Counted from the first letter of the stretch, positions 7,366 through 16,337 are shown. The stretch: 64,000 nt of DNA from Azonexaceae bacterium (GCA_013335535.1 JAAXVL010000004.1:124001-188000), one strand, 5' to 3'. The notes: generated by a model from the letters alone, not told the origin. Program-made: numbers and translations.

Positions 7366-10023
7366 ATGCAAAACGTAATTGAAATTCCTGTCCCGAAGAC
7401 GTGGTGTAAGTCGCCGGAAGGGGAATATGTACCGGACTGTTACACCAACTTTCCCGACCCTGTGTTCGACGAGGACATCGAGGCTGAGCTGAAGCGTTGG
7501 GAAGTGCTGACGGCTCATCAAGCCGAAGACATTACAACTGATCCTGGCAAGCCTCGGAAAGGTCAGGGGCCGACCGTGTATATCGGCTTCGATTCTGAGT
7601 TTGTTCCAGGTGATGAAGAGCATGACAACGTGATCCTGAGCCTCCAGTTTTATCTGGTAGGCGAGTGCGGTGTTATGGAGAGAGTGGTGTATCCGCGTGG
7701 GCCTGAGAAAGAGCAACGCCCTCACTTCCGCGAGATCGTTTTTGAGTTGATCCACGAAGCGATGGATCGCGGGGTAATCCTCGAATGGCCGAACCATGTC
7801 GTCTTGGTCGGCTTTTTCCTGCGCATTGACTTACAGGCGTTTGGCGACCTCGTGTCGTTCAAGCAAGCCCTGGAAAACGTCGGTGGTCGTGTGGCCTCTG
7901 TAAAAACCTCACTCCTCTTGGAGCCGGATGCTGACGATCTCGATGGACTGCTGAACAACCAAACCTACTTGGCGACAGATCGTGACGGGGTGTTCCGCAC
8001 CTTGAAGGTTCGCTTTGTCGATGCTGGTGGGCATGTGGCGATGGGAACTTCGCTGGCGCAAATTGGTGACTTACTCGGTTTGCCCAAGCTTGACCTGCCT
8101 GAAGGCTATCTGAAGGAGCGGATGGACCTGCTGTTGCAAGGTGATAAGCAGGCCTTTGAGCGATACGGCCTCCGCGACTCGGAAATCGCTGTCCGCTTTT
8201 ATCTTCGCCTGCTCGATTTTGCTGAAAAGCACACAGGGAAGCGCTCTCTACCTGCGACGGCTAGCAGCCTTGCCGTCCGCATCTTTACCTCGAAGCTCGA
8301 GGAGAGCCAAGTCGATTTCAATGTGGCATTTGGCGTAACGGAATGCGCTAGCACCTATTGGAATTCAGATAGGGACAAGGTAATAACCAAGAAAGAAAAA
8401 GCTCCTACGCCGATGCGAAAGGCTAATGAGCCTTTTATCGCCGATTGCTACAGCGGCGGTCGCAACGAGTGTTATGCATTTGGCCCGACAACCATCGGTA
8501 TCTACAACGACTTCGATCTGGCTGGGGCTTACACAACCGGGATGGTCGATCTTCGCCACATCGACTATGACAACTTCTGGTATTCAAAGGACATAGCCGA
8601 TTTCGTTGGGCATGTACTCGGGTTTGCCTATGTGCGGTTTGCTTTCCCGGAGGGCACCAGGTTTCCGTCGATGCCTGTGCGGAACTCCCAAGGCGGACTG
8701 GTTTATCCGCTAACAGGCTTCTCGTATTGCACAGCACCTGAGATTGAGGTTGCGCTGAATCTCGGCTGCCAGATCGACATCCTGCATGGCGTGATTTTCC
8801 CGTGGTGCGAAGGTGATAGCCGGCTTTTCGAGCCATTCGTAATGCATATAAGAACGCTGCGGAAGTCGTTCGATAAAGGAACCATCTTTGAGTTGTACGC
8901 CAAGCTTCTCGGGAACAGCCTGTACGGGAAGACAGCGCAAGGCTTGAAAGCAAAGAGGGTCTTCGACTCACAGGGGATGAAGAGTGTTGAACTGCCTCAT
9001 TCCATTTTGACGAATGCCGCCATCGCAGCACACACGACGGGTTTCGTTCGCGCTGTTCTCAGCGAGCAAATCGCTGGAATCCCACCGCATCGAAATGTGA
9101 TCAGCGCCACGACGGACGGTTTCATCACGGATGCTGACGAGTCCGAATTGGCGCTGGATGGGCCGATGGCGAAACGTTTTCAGGCGCTCTGCGAACGGGT
9201 TGCTCCCGGAAGCAAGATGCTGGAGCGCAAGCATCGTGTGCGGCAACTGATTGCCATGAAAACTCGTGGCCAGCTAACGGCGATTCCGTTCGAGAGTGAG
9301 CCATTCATTCTCGCAAAAGCTGGTGTGTCGCCGCAGGTCGAGTCTGCGTTGCACAACGAATTCATGGTCGATTTGTTCATGAATCGCCGCCCAGGCGACA
9401 TGACGGTAACTCGCCCGTTCACGCCATTTCGTGAGCAATGGGTGAAGGACGCCGATGTGGTTCGCCTCACCCGAGAATCAAAGCTGAATCTTGAATTCGA
9501 CTTCAAGCGTCGCTTGGTTGATCCGCTCGAAATTGCTGTCGCTGACGGAGAACACCTCTCTCTGCCCAGCGTGCCGTGGAATGACTTGGCGGAGTGCGAG
9601 CGGGCGAGGGCAATTTTCGACGGCTGGCGAGATGATCGCTGCTTGAAAACCCTTCAGGATTTTCACGATTGGGATGACCACTACCAGTTTTACTTGGTAC
9701 GTGATCGCCTGAGCGGAGGGGTGGGGCGGAGCTTTGGTGTTCGAACAACAAGCAAAGGAATCACGGACGTGTTCCGCCGCTTGTTCTTGCGTGCCTACAC
9801 GCAAGGCCTCTGCGGACTGAGCAAAACAATGACCTATCCCGAGTTGGCGACTTGGCTCACTGAGCATGGCTATCCAACAACCGTCGATGAGGCCAAGAAC
9901 GCTAAGCGAGGGAAATTCGTCGAGCACGCAGTGCCATTAACCCCTCGTACTGAGGAACTGAAAGCGGTGCTTGTGGAAGGGTTCCCGAGCATCGAGATCG
10001 AAAAATTTATTGCAACTAACTGA
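7366..10023 (+). CDS. Family B DNA polymerase of a mobile element
   Basis: An 885-aa DNA polymerase of the family B type found in viruses, linear plasmids and integrative elements. The proofreading exonuclease begins with YIGFDSEF (Asp76, Glu78). Polymerase motif A is FDLAGAYTTG near residue 384, motif B is AKLLGNSLYGKT near 515-525, and motif C is SATTDGF near 583. In motif C the usual Asp-Thr-Asp is Thr-Thr-Asp, so only the second metal-binding Asp remains; this variant occurs in some mobile-element enzymes. The last 120 residues form an extra domain with a helix-turn-helix look. No terminal protein gene is visible nearby. Start at ATG 7366 follows GGAG; a GTG at 7324 lies inside the leader hairpin and is unlikely. 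The helicase gene follows after 11 bp, so both form a replication module. Confidence 0.85.
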   Translation: MQNVIEIPVPKTWCKSPEGEYVPDCYTNFPDPVFDEDIEAELKRWEVLTAHQAEDITTDPGKPRKGQGPTVYIGFDSEFVPGDEEHDNVILSLQFYLVGECGVMERVVYPRGPEKEQRPHFREIVFELIHEAMDRGVILEWPNHVVLVGFFLRIDLQAFGDLVSFKQALENVGGRVASVKTSLLLEPDADDLDGLLNNQTYLATDRDGVFRTLKVRFVDAGGHVAMGTSLAQIGDLLGLPKLDLPEGYLKERMDLLLQGDKQAFERYGLRDSEIAVRFYLRLLDFAEKHTGKRSLPATASSLAVRIFTSKLEESQVDFNVAFGVTECASTYWNSDRDKVITKKEKAPTPMRKANEPFIADCYSGGRNECYAFGPTTIGIYNDFDLAGAYTTGMVDLRHIDYDNFWYSKDIADFVGHVLGFAYVRFAFPEGTRFPSMPVRNSQGGLVYPLTGFSYCTAPEIEVALNLGCQIDILHGVIFPWCEGDSRLFEPFVMHIRTLRKSFDKGTIFELYAKLLGNSLYGKTAQGLKAKRVFDSQGMKSVELPHSILTNAAIAAHTTGFVRAVLSEQIAGIPPHRNVISATTDGFITDADESELALDGPMAKRFQALCERVAPGSKMLERKHRVRQLIAMKTRGQLTAIPFESEPFILAKAGVSPQVESALHNEFMVDLFMNRRPGDMTVTRPFTPFREQWVKDADVVRLTRESKLNLEFDFKRRLVDPLEIAVADGEHLSLPSVPWNDLAECERARAIFDGWRDDRCLKTLQDFHDWDDHYQFYLVRDRLSGGVGRSFGVRTTSKGITDVFRRLFLRAYTQGLCGLSKTMTYPELATWLTEHGYPTTVDEAKNAKRGKFVEHAVPLTPRTEELKAVLVEGFPSIEIEKFIATN

Positions 10024-10034
10024 AGGAGTAAACC

Positions 10035-11432
10035 ATGGAAAACAACCAAACCATCACCACCACCGAAGCGTCGCTTGCTTGCTGGCCGATTCCTGAAACT
10101 GCTGCCGACTGGGTTAAGGAATTTCTCCGAAAGTATTACCCGAATGGCCTCGTGTACCTCCATAACGGTTTCCTGGCGTATTCGGGCGGGTATTGGACCG
10201 ACCTGGACGAGCAGGCCGATATTCTGCGTTTGGTCACTGATTTTTTCGGCCCAGGTGTCGAATTCAAGCATGTGCGCGAGCTTCATGCCTTGCTGAAGAC
10301 AACTTGCGTCGTCAAAGGCAGCGAATTCAAGCCGAACCATAACTTTGTCTGTTTCAAGAACGGTGCGCTCGACATGACGACGTATCAGCTTGTCCCTCAC
10401 GATCCTGCAATGCATCTTCGCTCAGGTCGTAAAGTTGATTGGGATGAGAATGCTCAAGCGCCGGTCTTCGAGAAATTCCTGATCGATGTGTTTCGCGATG
10501 ATCACGACCGCGATCAGAAAATCCAGTTCATGCGTGAGTGGATGGGCCTTTGCCTTATCCCTGATACCAGCTTCGAGAAATTCGTGGTCTGCGTTGGGGA
10601 TGGCGGTAACGGCAAGTCGGTTTTGCTGAAACTCATGGCCGAGTTGGTTGGACATGAAAACGTCTACAGCGCACCGGTTCAACGCCTCGGAAATCGCCGT
10701 GCTCTGGCCGAGCTGGATGGAAAGCTGCTGTTGATGAGTTCCGAAATCAACGAAAACACGGTGATGGATGACGGCGTGCTCAAGCAGATCGTGAGCGGTG
10801 ACATGGTCGAGGCCGAGCGCAAGTACGAGCGCCCATTTGCCTTCATCCCGACCACGCGCGTCATGCTCGCCACAAACCACTTGCCGAAATTGCGCGATGT
10901 CACCCATGCTTTTTTCCGCCGCTTGGTGATGATCCGGTTCAACCGCAATTTCACTGCCGACGAGATGGATATGAATCTGCCTGCCAAGCTTTCAGCAGAG
11001 TTGGACGGCATTTTTGCGATGGCTGTCCGTGGGCTTAAGTCTCTGCGGGGGCGCAAGCGTTTTGTGGTTCCAGCCTCATCTGAAGCGGCATCGCTTCAGT
11101 ACCGCGAAGAGTCTGACCAGATAAAAATGTTTGCTGATGAGGCTCTTTTTAAATGCTCTGAGAAGGGCATGCAGCCCGCCGCCTTGTATAAGCTCTACAC
11201 GAGTTGGGCGAGCGCTTTCGGGGTCAAGGCTGAGAACAACATTGTCCTAGGGAAGCGTTTGAAGCACATGGGATTTGCGAAGACCCGCTCAAATGGCAAA
11301 GACTACTGGTGCGTGAAGATGACTCCTGCAGGGGAGGAAATCTTGAATAAACGCTCCGCGCACGTTGTTGATCTACCAGCGGCGAAACCTGCGGAGGGAG
11401 CGGCAAACGATGCAACGGCTCTTGCTGCGTAG
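10035..11432 (+). CDS. Superfamily 3 helicase, phage P4/D5 primase C-terminal type
   Basis: A 465-aa protein of the D5_N/P4-type primase-helicase family. The N-terminal 170 residues match the D5-N region. The SF3 ATPase follows, with Walker A GDGGNGKSVLLK near residue 190-200, Walker B-like KLLLMSSEIN, and motif C with sensor Asn in VMLATNHLPKLRD. A winged-helix-like tail follows. No catalytic archaeo-eukaryotic primase domain is seen, so this looks like helicase only. It would unwind the element's DNA as a hexamer for the adjoining polymerase. A good ribosome-binding site (AAGGAG) precedes ATG 10035. The gene is 11 bp downstream of the polymerase and ends at a strong bidirectional terminator. 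Confidence 0.85.
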   Translation: MENNQTITTTEASLACWPIPETAADWVKEFLRKYYPNGLVYLHNGFLAYSGGYWTDLDEQADILRLVTDFFGPGVEFKHVRELHALLKTTCVVKGSEFKPNHNFVCFKNGALDMTTYQLVPHDPAMHLRSGRKVDWDENAQAPVFEKFLIDVFRDDHDRDQKIQFMREWMGLCLIPDTSFEKFVVCVGDGGNGKSVLLKLMAELVGHENVYSAPVQRLGNRRALAELDGKLLLMSSEINENTVMDDGVLKQIVSGDMVEAERKYERPFAFIPTTRVMLATNHLPKLRDVTHAFFRRLVMIRFNRNFTADEMDMNLPAKLSAELDGIFAMAVRGLKSLRGRKRFVVPASSEAASLQYREESDQIKMFADEALFKCSEKGMQPAALYKLYTSWASAFGVKAENNIVLGKRLKHMGFAKTRSNGKDYWCVKMTPAGEEILNKRSAHVVDLPAAKPAEGAANDATALAA

Positions 11433-11443
11433 TCATTTCATTG

Positions 11444-11475
11444 AAAAGCCCGCCTGAGAGATCAGGCGGGCTTTT
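11444..11475. terminator. Strong bidirectional terminator
   Basis: AAAAGCCCGCCTGA (11444-11457) and TCAGGCGGGCTTTT (11462-11475) form a perfect stem with a 4-nt loop and T/A runs on both sides. It separates the plus-strand helicase from the minus-strand umuC and can serve both. Confidence 0.9.
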
Positions 11476-11497
11476 TCACGTTGCAACGCTTATTTCC

Positions 11498-12787
11498 TTA
11501 CTTTCGGGCCAACGCCACAGGCAAGCCATCCCAATCTGTTGTGTAGCCCGGAGAGAGATTGCCTCGGCGCATCTGCCAGATCTTTTCAACTCCCTCGGCG
11601 GCGAGGCGCACCGTTCCTCGACCGTACTTCCCATTGATGCCATCGAGCACGCCCATGAGCGTCTGAGAGCGAGCATCACCAGCTCCCCCTGAAGCAAATA
11701 GCGAAAACTGTTGGTTGGCCGCAGGTGTGATATTCATCAGCGTAATTCCAGCCTTGTGATACCCGTACCTAGGCCGGTAAATGCGCCGAAGGACTTTCAA
11801 TGCCCACATGGTCAGCACGCGGGTATCGGCAGAGGCCTCCGGCAATGGCACCGTGAAGGAACGCTGATACTGCGGTGCTTCAGGCTTGAAAATGTTGGTG
11901 CGGATATAGACCTGCACGGCTCCTGCCAGTGAATCCTGAGCCCTGAGTTTTTCTGCTGCCTTTCCGACGTAGCTGGCGACAGCTTCCTCCAGATCAGCCA
12001 AGTCATAGATCAGTTGCCCAAATGAGCGGCTCGACATGATTTGCTGTTTTTCAGGCACAACTTCTTGCAGATCGAGGCAAGAAACGCCGCGTAGTTCGCG
12101 AACGGTTCGCTCAAGCACCACGGAGAACTTGGAGCGAATCGTCTCTGCGTCTGCATCGCGTAGTTGTTGCACGGTCTGGATGCCCATTGCTTCAAGCTGC
12201 GCTGAAATCTTCCTGCCGACTCCCCAGACCTCCCCCACGTCGATGCTGGAGAACAGCTTGCGTAGCTCAGGTTCGTTCATGGTGGTGAAATCGCAAACGC
12301 CATCAGCGCCCGCCAAGTCTTTCTTGGCGGCGTGATTCGCGAGCTTAGCGAGCGTCTTCGTGGAGCCAATGCCAACGCATACAGCCAGCCCCAACCAGTC
12401 GGCCACACGCTGCCGAATTTCTGCACCGTAGGCTTGATAACCGACTCGCTCGAATCCTGACAATTCAAGAAAGCTCTCGTCAATGCTATAGACCTCAATG
12501 CTGGGCGAGAACTGGCTCAATACCTGCACCACGCGGTTACTCAAATCCGCATACAGCGCGTAGTTAGAACTGTAGGCGACAATCCCGTACCGTTTTGCTT
12601 CCTCGCGCAGCTTGAACCACGGCACACCCATCGGAATGCCAAGCTTTTTCACTTCAGCGGAGCGGGCTACGACACAGCCATCGTTGTTTGACAGGACAAC
12701 GACTGGCCGATCTTTCAGCTTGGGGTTAAAAAGCTTCTCGCACGAAGCGTAGAAATTGTTGCAATCGACCAGTGCGAATACAGGCAC
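11498..12787 (-). CDS. umuC: UmuC-type DNA polymerase V subunit
   Basis: A 429-aa Y-family translesion polymerase. Visible signatures are FALVDCNNFYASCEK at the start, LSNNDGCVVARS, the catalytic YSIDESFLEL, VGIGSTKTLAKLANH and VWGVGRKI (helix-hairpin-helix), then the little-finger domain with SRSFG and the UmuC C-terminus. The start was set at GTG 12787, 1 nt after the umuD stop, because homologous sequence begins there; the frame stays open upstream to 12853 within umuD. Length is close to E. coli UmuC. With processed UmuD it would form an error-prone polymerase. It belongs to the SOS-controlled operon beginning at 13419. Plasmids and islands often carry such umuDC/mucAB-like pairs. Confidence 0.93.
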   Translation of the reverse strand: MPVFALVDCNNFYASCEKLFNPKLKDRPVVVLSNNDGCVVARSAEVKKLGIPMGVPWFKLREEAKRYGIVAYSSNYALYADLSNRVVQVLSQFSPSIEVYSIDESFLELSGFERVGYQAYGAEIRQRVADWLGLAVCVGIGSTKTLAKLANHAAKKDLAGADGVCDFTTMNEPELRKLFSSIDVGEVWGVGRKISAQLEAMGIQTVQQLRDADAETIRSKFSVVLERTVRELRGVSCLDLQEVVPEKQQIMSSRSFGQLIYDLADLEEAVASYVGKAAEKLRAQDSLAGAVQVYIRTNIFKPEAPQYQRSFTVPLPEASADTRVLTMWALKVLRRIYRPRYGYHKAGITLMNITPAANQQFSLFASGGAGDARSQTLMGVLDGINGKYGRGTVRLAAEGVEKIWQMRRGNLSPGYTTDWDGLPVALARK

Positions 12788-12788
12788 A

Positions 12789-13235
12789 TCACGCCCCGAA
12801 CCGCTTGAATTTACCGACAACGACACCCCATACGACAAGCTCCTGCTCTTCACTGATATTCAGCGTCGGGTAATTCGGATTTTCTGCAACCAAGGCAACG
12901 CGGCCAGCACGTCGATACAGACGCTTCACCAGCCGCTGACCATCCACGAAGGCGATCACGATATGGCCGTGCTTGGGGCGAACACTTTTGTCGACCACAA
13001 GGATGTCGCCATCGAAAATCTCGGCACCTTCCATTGAATCCCCCTGCACGGAGAAGAAGAAAGTTGAGACAGGATTGCGGACGAGGTATTCGTTGATATC
13101 CAGCCGCTTGTCTTCGTAGTCAGCCGCTGGACTGGGAAAGCCAGCCGAAACGCGCACTTCATCGAAGGGCAGTGCAAGCCGTGGTGCTCCCGGTAGGGGG
13201 ATAAAGACACCCGGAGAGAGTGCAACTTCAGGCAT
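12789..13235 (-). CDS. umuD: UmuD-type self-cleaving SOS mutagenesis protein
   Basis: A 148-aa LexA/UmuD-family peptidase. A probable Ala-Gly cleavage site lies in SAGFPSPAADY, the catalytic Ser in VQGDSMEGA, and the catalytic Lys in RLVKRL. RecA filaments trigger self-cleavage, and the processed dimer joins UmuC. Its start overlaps the stop of the upstream 63-aa gene by 8 bp, and umuC starts 1 nt after its stop, so the three genes are translationally coupled. Length is slightly above the 139 aa of E. coli UmuD. Confidence 0.93.
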   Translation of the reverse strand: MPEVALSPGVFIPLPGAPRLALPFDEVRVSAGFPSPAADYEDKRLDINEYLVRNPVSTFFFSVQGDSMEGAEIFDGDILVVDKSVRPKHGHIVIAFVDGQRLVKRLYRRAGRVALVAENPNYPTLNISEEQELVVWGVVVGKFKRFGA

Positions 13236-13419
13236 GGGACTCTGTAACGTCTGCGTAGTGGGCTTCGAGAGAATGGTTTTCTCTGTCTGCCTGTTGCTCG
13301 GAAACCAGCACCACTGAGCATTCGGGGCAGACTAGGTTCAATTGCCCATTGACTGTGACTTGCTCAAGCTCCGCGCTGGACAACGGGGTGTGACAGTGTG
13401 GGCATACGATTCTTATCAT
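13228..13419 (-). CDS. Small zinc-ribbon protein, first gene of the umuDC operon
   Basis: A 63-aa protein starting MIRIVCPHCHTPLSS. Two CxxC pairs (CPHC and CPEC) about 25 residues apart predict a zinc ribbon; the tail is acidic. AAGGAGAG precedes ATG 13419. It lies directly downstream of the LexA box and overlaps umuD by 8 bp, so it is co-induced with the mutagenesis genes. I know of no such standard partner of UmuDC. A modulator of polymerase V or an adaptor protein is possible but unproven. Confidence 0.75.
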   Translation of the reverse strand: MIRIVCPHCHTPLSSAELEQVTVNGQLNLVCPECSVVLVSEQQADRENHSLEAHYADVTESHA

Positions 13420-13434
13420 CTTGCTCTCCTTGGA

Positions 13435-13454
13435 TACTGTAAGTTTATACAGTT
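13435..13454. promoter_or_regulatory. LexA (SOS) box between umuDC operon and SRAP gene
   Basis: TACTGTAAGTTTATACAGTT contains CTGT-N8-ACAG (13437-13452), matching the classical LexA consensus. It overlaps a plausible minus-strand promoter (TTGCAC and TAAACT, 16 bp apart) for the zinc-ribbon-umuD-umuC operon, 16 bp before its first ATG. The divergent SRAP gene starts 112 bp away and may share it. A second half-site-like ACTGTATG lies at 13470. Confidence 0.85.
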
Positions 13455-13565
13455 GTTTGTGGAGTGCAATACTGTATGCCAGTGGCAACTGTTACGAATT
13501 GAGTGGGGGAGGCCGTTTTTCGGGCGTGCTGCCCTGTTGGCGTTTTTGTTTGATAACCTGCGGGC

Positions 13566-14231
13566 ATGTGCTCCCACTATGACCCTCAAACTGATCCGGC
13601 TCGACTACGCGCACATTTTGGCGTTGCTGACTTGCCACTCGGGCTCAAGCACAGCTTGTGGCCTGGATACCACGGGCCATTTGTTCGGAAACATGAATTC
13701 GCGGATGTTGGCGATGAAGCCGTGCCATTTCGCGAATTGCTCGTGGGGTCATTTGGTTTGATTCCCCATTGGTCGAAAGATGCCACCATTGCCAGACGCA
13801 CTTACAACGCACGTTCTGAAACCGTTCACGAAAAGCCAAGCTACCGTGATGCGTGGAAACTAGGGCGTCATTGCATCATCCCTGCCGAAGCCATCTACGA
13901 ACCTGATTGGCGTACAGGAAAAGCTGTTCCGACCCGCATCTCCCGTGCCGATGGAAAGCCTATGGGGATTGCAGGGCTCTGGGCTGTCTGGAAAACCCCT
14001 ACGGGCGAGCTAACCCATAGCTATACGATGCTGACGATCAATGCGGATGATCATCCGTTTATGCGCCAGTATCACAAACCTGATGATGAAAAGCGGATGA
14101 TAGTCATCCTCAACGAGGATGCTTACGATGCCTGGCTTCAAGCATCGGCCACGGAAAGTCGTGATTTCCTCAGGCAGTTCCCCTCAGACAACCTCGTTGC
14201 TGAGGGGCCGCAGAAATCATTGCTGATATAG
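13566..14231 (+). CDS. SRAP-domain protein (YedK/HMCES-like), abasic-site protein
   Basis: A 221-aa SOS response-associated peptidase. After Met removal the catalytic Cys2 (MCSHYDP) would crosslink to abasic sites in single-stranded DNA. Other family residues are visible: Asn in TYNARSET, Glu in IPAEAIYEPDW, and the conserved His in INADDHPFMRQYH. The family protects abasic sites from strand breaks and undergoes self-processing. It is transcribed away from the umuDC operon across the LexA box, so damage induction of both is likely. This suits a replication element that carries its own DNA damage tolerance set. Confidence 0.92.
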   Translation: MCSHYDPQTDPARLRAHFGVADLPLGLKHSLWPGYHGPFVRKHEFADVGDEAVPFRELLVGSFGLIPHWSKDATIARRTYNARSETVHEKPSYRDAWKLGRHCIIPAEAIYEPDWRTGKAVPTRISRADGKPMGIAGLWAVWKTPTGELTHSYTMLTINADDHPFMRQYHKPDDEKRMIVILNEDAYDAWLQASATESRDFLRQFPSDNLVAEGPQKSLLI

Positions 14232-14308
14232 GGGCGGGCGGCACAGATAAGCTCGCGTGATTTCTCATGCAAGCTCTTAGTCTCTAAGTGATGCATCTGG
14301 CCGTTGAT

Positions 14309-15253
14309 TCACGAGTGCCGCTCGGGCGGTCGGTTCGAATGCTTTGTCAGCTCTTCGAACAGCCATGCTTTTGCTTCGAGAGGAACCAACCAATTTTTAA
14401 AGCGTGGTTGCCAGCGCCCACCGAAAAACCTGACGATTGATTTGATCAGGACATTGAGCTCTGGGTCGTAGGGAGACCAAACGGCGATGCCAAATGGCCT
14501 TTCGATCGTATCGACCATTCGATCTTTGATCCAGAATCGGGTCCGTACCGCTGTTGGAGGCGTTGCTACCGCTACTTCTGCAACAGGTGCCGGCTTACTG
14601 AGGGCATCCTCGATCGCTGCCTGATTGGCTTCCTCCAGTAAGGCGCGTTGGTCGAGAATATGAACCCAGCGCTTCAATCGAGCGTTCTCGATGACACATT
14701 CCCCAAGCCGTTCCCAGGACCAGTGTTCTCCCTGGAGACTTGCTAAGTCGATTTCGATGGCTGGCACTTCGTAACTCGCGAGGACCGCACGCTTTTCTTC
14801 ATCAACGAAATGGGTGACTGCGATTTCAATGAAAAGCATCGTGTGCCCGACAACTGCAACAATGTCAGGGCGAATTGATCCGATAGTCTTCTCCGCTTCG
14901 ACAGTCTGAAAATCGATCCACCGTTCTGGTCGACGGGCTTCTCCTTTGCCTACACGCCCATCAGGCAACCGTACCTCACGCTGAACCAGTATTTCAGGAA
15001 TGGTGAGTCCTCCACTTTCTAAGAGCAGTTGTTTGGCTGCTAGATGAAGTGCAGTTTCGGTTCCCCCTTCGCAGTCGCTTTCCGTCGAATGAGCAAAATG
15101 CCATTCACGAATTTCTCCTTGTCGAGCAATAACTGGGGCACCACAGCTAGGGCAGACACATTCGCAGGCTAGGCCTCGCGCTACCTCCTCGACAGACCGA
15201 ATGCGACCGTCCTTGTCCATGGCAAATGATTGAAGCAAACTCTGAGTTTCCAT
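14309..15253 (-). CDS. CoiA-like competence/nuclease family protein
   Basis: A 314-aa protein with the CoiA-like layout. An N-terminal zinc ribbon (CVCPSCGAPVIARQG) is followed by REWHFAH and a further Cys. A nuclease-like core follows with IRPDIVAVVG and LFIEIAVTHFVDEEKR, in which Asp and Glu-x-Ala replace the usual Asp and Glu-x-Lys pattern of PD-(D/E)xK enzymes. The C-terminal 100 residues are unknown. CoiA is needed for transformation in Gram-positive bacteria, but CoiA-like genes on mobile elements are common and their role is unclear. GGAGA precedes ATG 15253. The divergent gene starts 19 bp away. Confidence 0.75.
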   Translation of the reverse strand: METQSLLQSFAMDKDGRIRSVEEVARGLACECVCPSCGAPVIARQGEIREWHFAHSTESDCEGGTETALHLAAKQLLLESGGLTIPEILVQREVRLPDGRVGKGEARRPERWIDFQTVEAEKTIGSIRPDIVAVVGHTMLFIEIAVTHFVDEEKRAVLASYEVPAIEIDLASLQGEHWSWERLGECVIENARLKRWVHILDQRALLEEANQAAIEDALSKPAPVAEVAVATPPTAVRTRFWIKDRMVDTIERPFGIAVWSPYDPELNVLIKSIVRFFGGRWQPRFKNWLVPLEAKAWLFEELTKHSNRPPERHS

Positions 15254-15272
15254 TTGTGTTTCTCCTATTCGA

Positions 15273-16337
15273 ATGAGCGATTCCGCTGTCCATTTTTCCG
15301 ACTCAGCAGCCTCTGAACAGGAGGTAAAGGGGGTTAAAACGGGGTTTGATCTATTAAAAGCCCTTGTTTTTCTTCAAGAAAAAACATTGGCTTGGAAAGA
15401 GTCAGGGCGACTCGACGTTCAGTTGTTACGCGGGCTTTGTCTGTTGTCGCAGGCCGATCCGGTAAAAGCTTCCCAAGGTTTTGCTTCCTGGGACTTGGTC
15501 GAATCTATATGCAAAGTTCGTGGCCGACCCTGGTCAGATGCTTTGGATAAGGCTCGGATGTCTGATGACATCCGCCTGCAATGGAACAACTTACTGAAGA
15601 CTTGGGATACGAAAAGCGAAGGAATTGCACAGCTATTTGCAGATGCTCAGTTTGGCTTTCTACCCTTGCTCCAGAAAACCGAAGGAGGAGGGACGGGGAA
15701 TCCAACTCTGTACCGAATTGATTGGGTGCCTGCAAAACCTGAAATGGCATCGCCAATGCTCGATCAGCAGGAAGAAATTTCCGATCCGAATTCGAGGGCA
15801 ATTCGTTATGTTTGTGAGGACATCGAAGAAGCCAACCCGTTTGCGCGAATTTTCACTCGAGGTTTTCAGTTAAAGGGATGGCGAAAGCAGGTCTACATTG
15901 TGCTGCTGGCTGCTCCGCTGCTTTTCCTATGGCTGTTGCTGGTCCAAATTGCTTTAGGAGTGACGCTTTCAGCTGCAATAGGCGGGAAAACCGTTTTGAC
16001 GTCATTGTTGTCATCGGCTGTTATTTTCTGGGCTGTGATGGCGAGCGTTGGCCCAATGTACCGCCTGGGTGTTGATCGTATTGTGATAGCACCTTGGTGG
16101 ATGCAGTCTGTGGACGAGGATCGCTTACTCGAGCGTCGTTCTCCTCCCCGCCACTCCGATAAATCGATCAAAGCAGTTCGATACGTTGCCAAATGCCCTT
16201 TATGCGGCGGCAAAGTATCTGCGACAAAAGGGCGACTCGAATTTTTCGGAAGAATTGTCGGTCGTTGTGAAGAAGCACCTGTTGAACATGCTTTTTCGTT
16301 TGACCACATAACCCGGAATGGGAAATTGCTACGGTAG
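15273..16337 (+). CDS. Hypothetical membrane protein with C-terminal zinc-binding-like motif
   Basis: A 354-aa protein that I cannot place. The first 200 residues are soluble and helical. Two membrane segments follow at about 210-235 (VYIVLLAAPLLFLWLLLVQI) and 245-265. The C-terminal tail holds CPLCGGKVSATKG and a later Cys, like a small zinc ribbon. It would sit in the inner membrane with large cytoplasmic parts. No clear ribosome-binding site precedes ATG 15273, which lies only 19 bp from the start of the divergent CoiA-like gene. Confidence 0.65.
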   Translation: MSDSAVHFSDSAASEQEVKGVKTGFDLLKALVFLQEKTLAWKESGRLDVQLLRGLCLLSQADPVKASQGFASWDLVESICKVRGRPWSDALDKARMSDDIRLQWNNLLKTWDTKSEGIAQLFADAQFGFLPLLQKTEGGGTGNPTLYRIDWVPAKPEMASPMLDQQEEISDPNSRAIRYVCEDIEEANPFARIFTRGFQLKGWRKQVYIVLLAAPLLFLWLLLVQIALGVTLSAAIGGKTVLTSLLSSAVIFWAVMASVGPMYRLGVDRIVIAPWWMQSVDEDRLLERRSPPRHSDKSIKAVRYVAKCPLCGGKVSATKGRLEFFGRIVGRCEEAPVEHAFSFDHITRNGKLLR

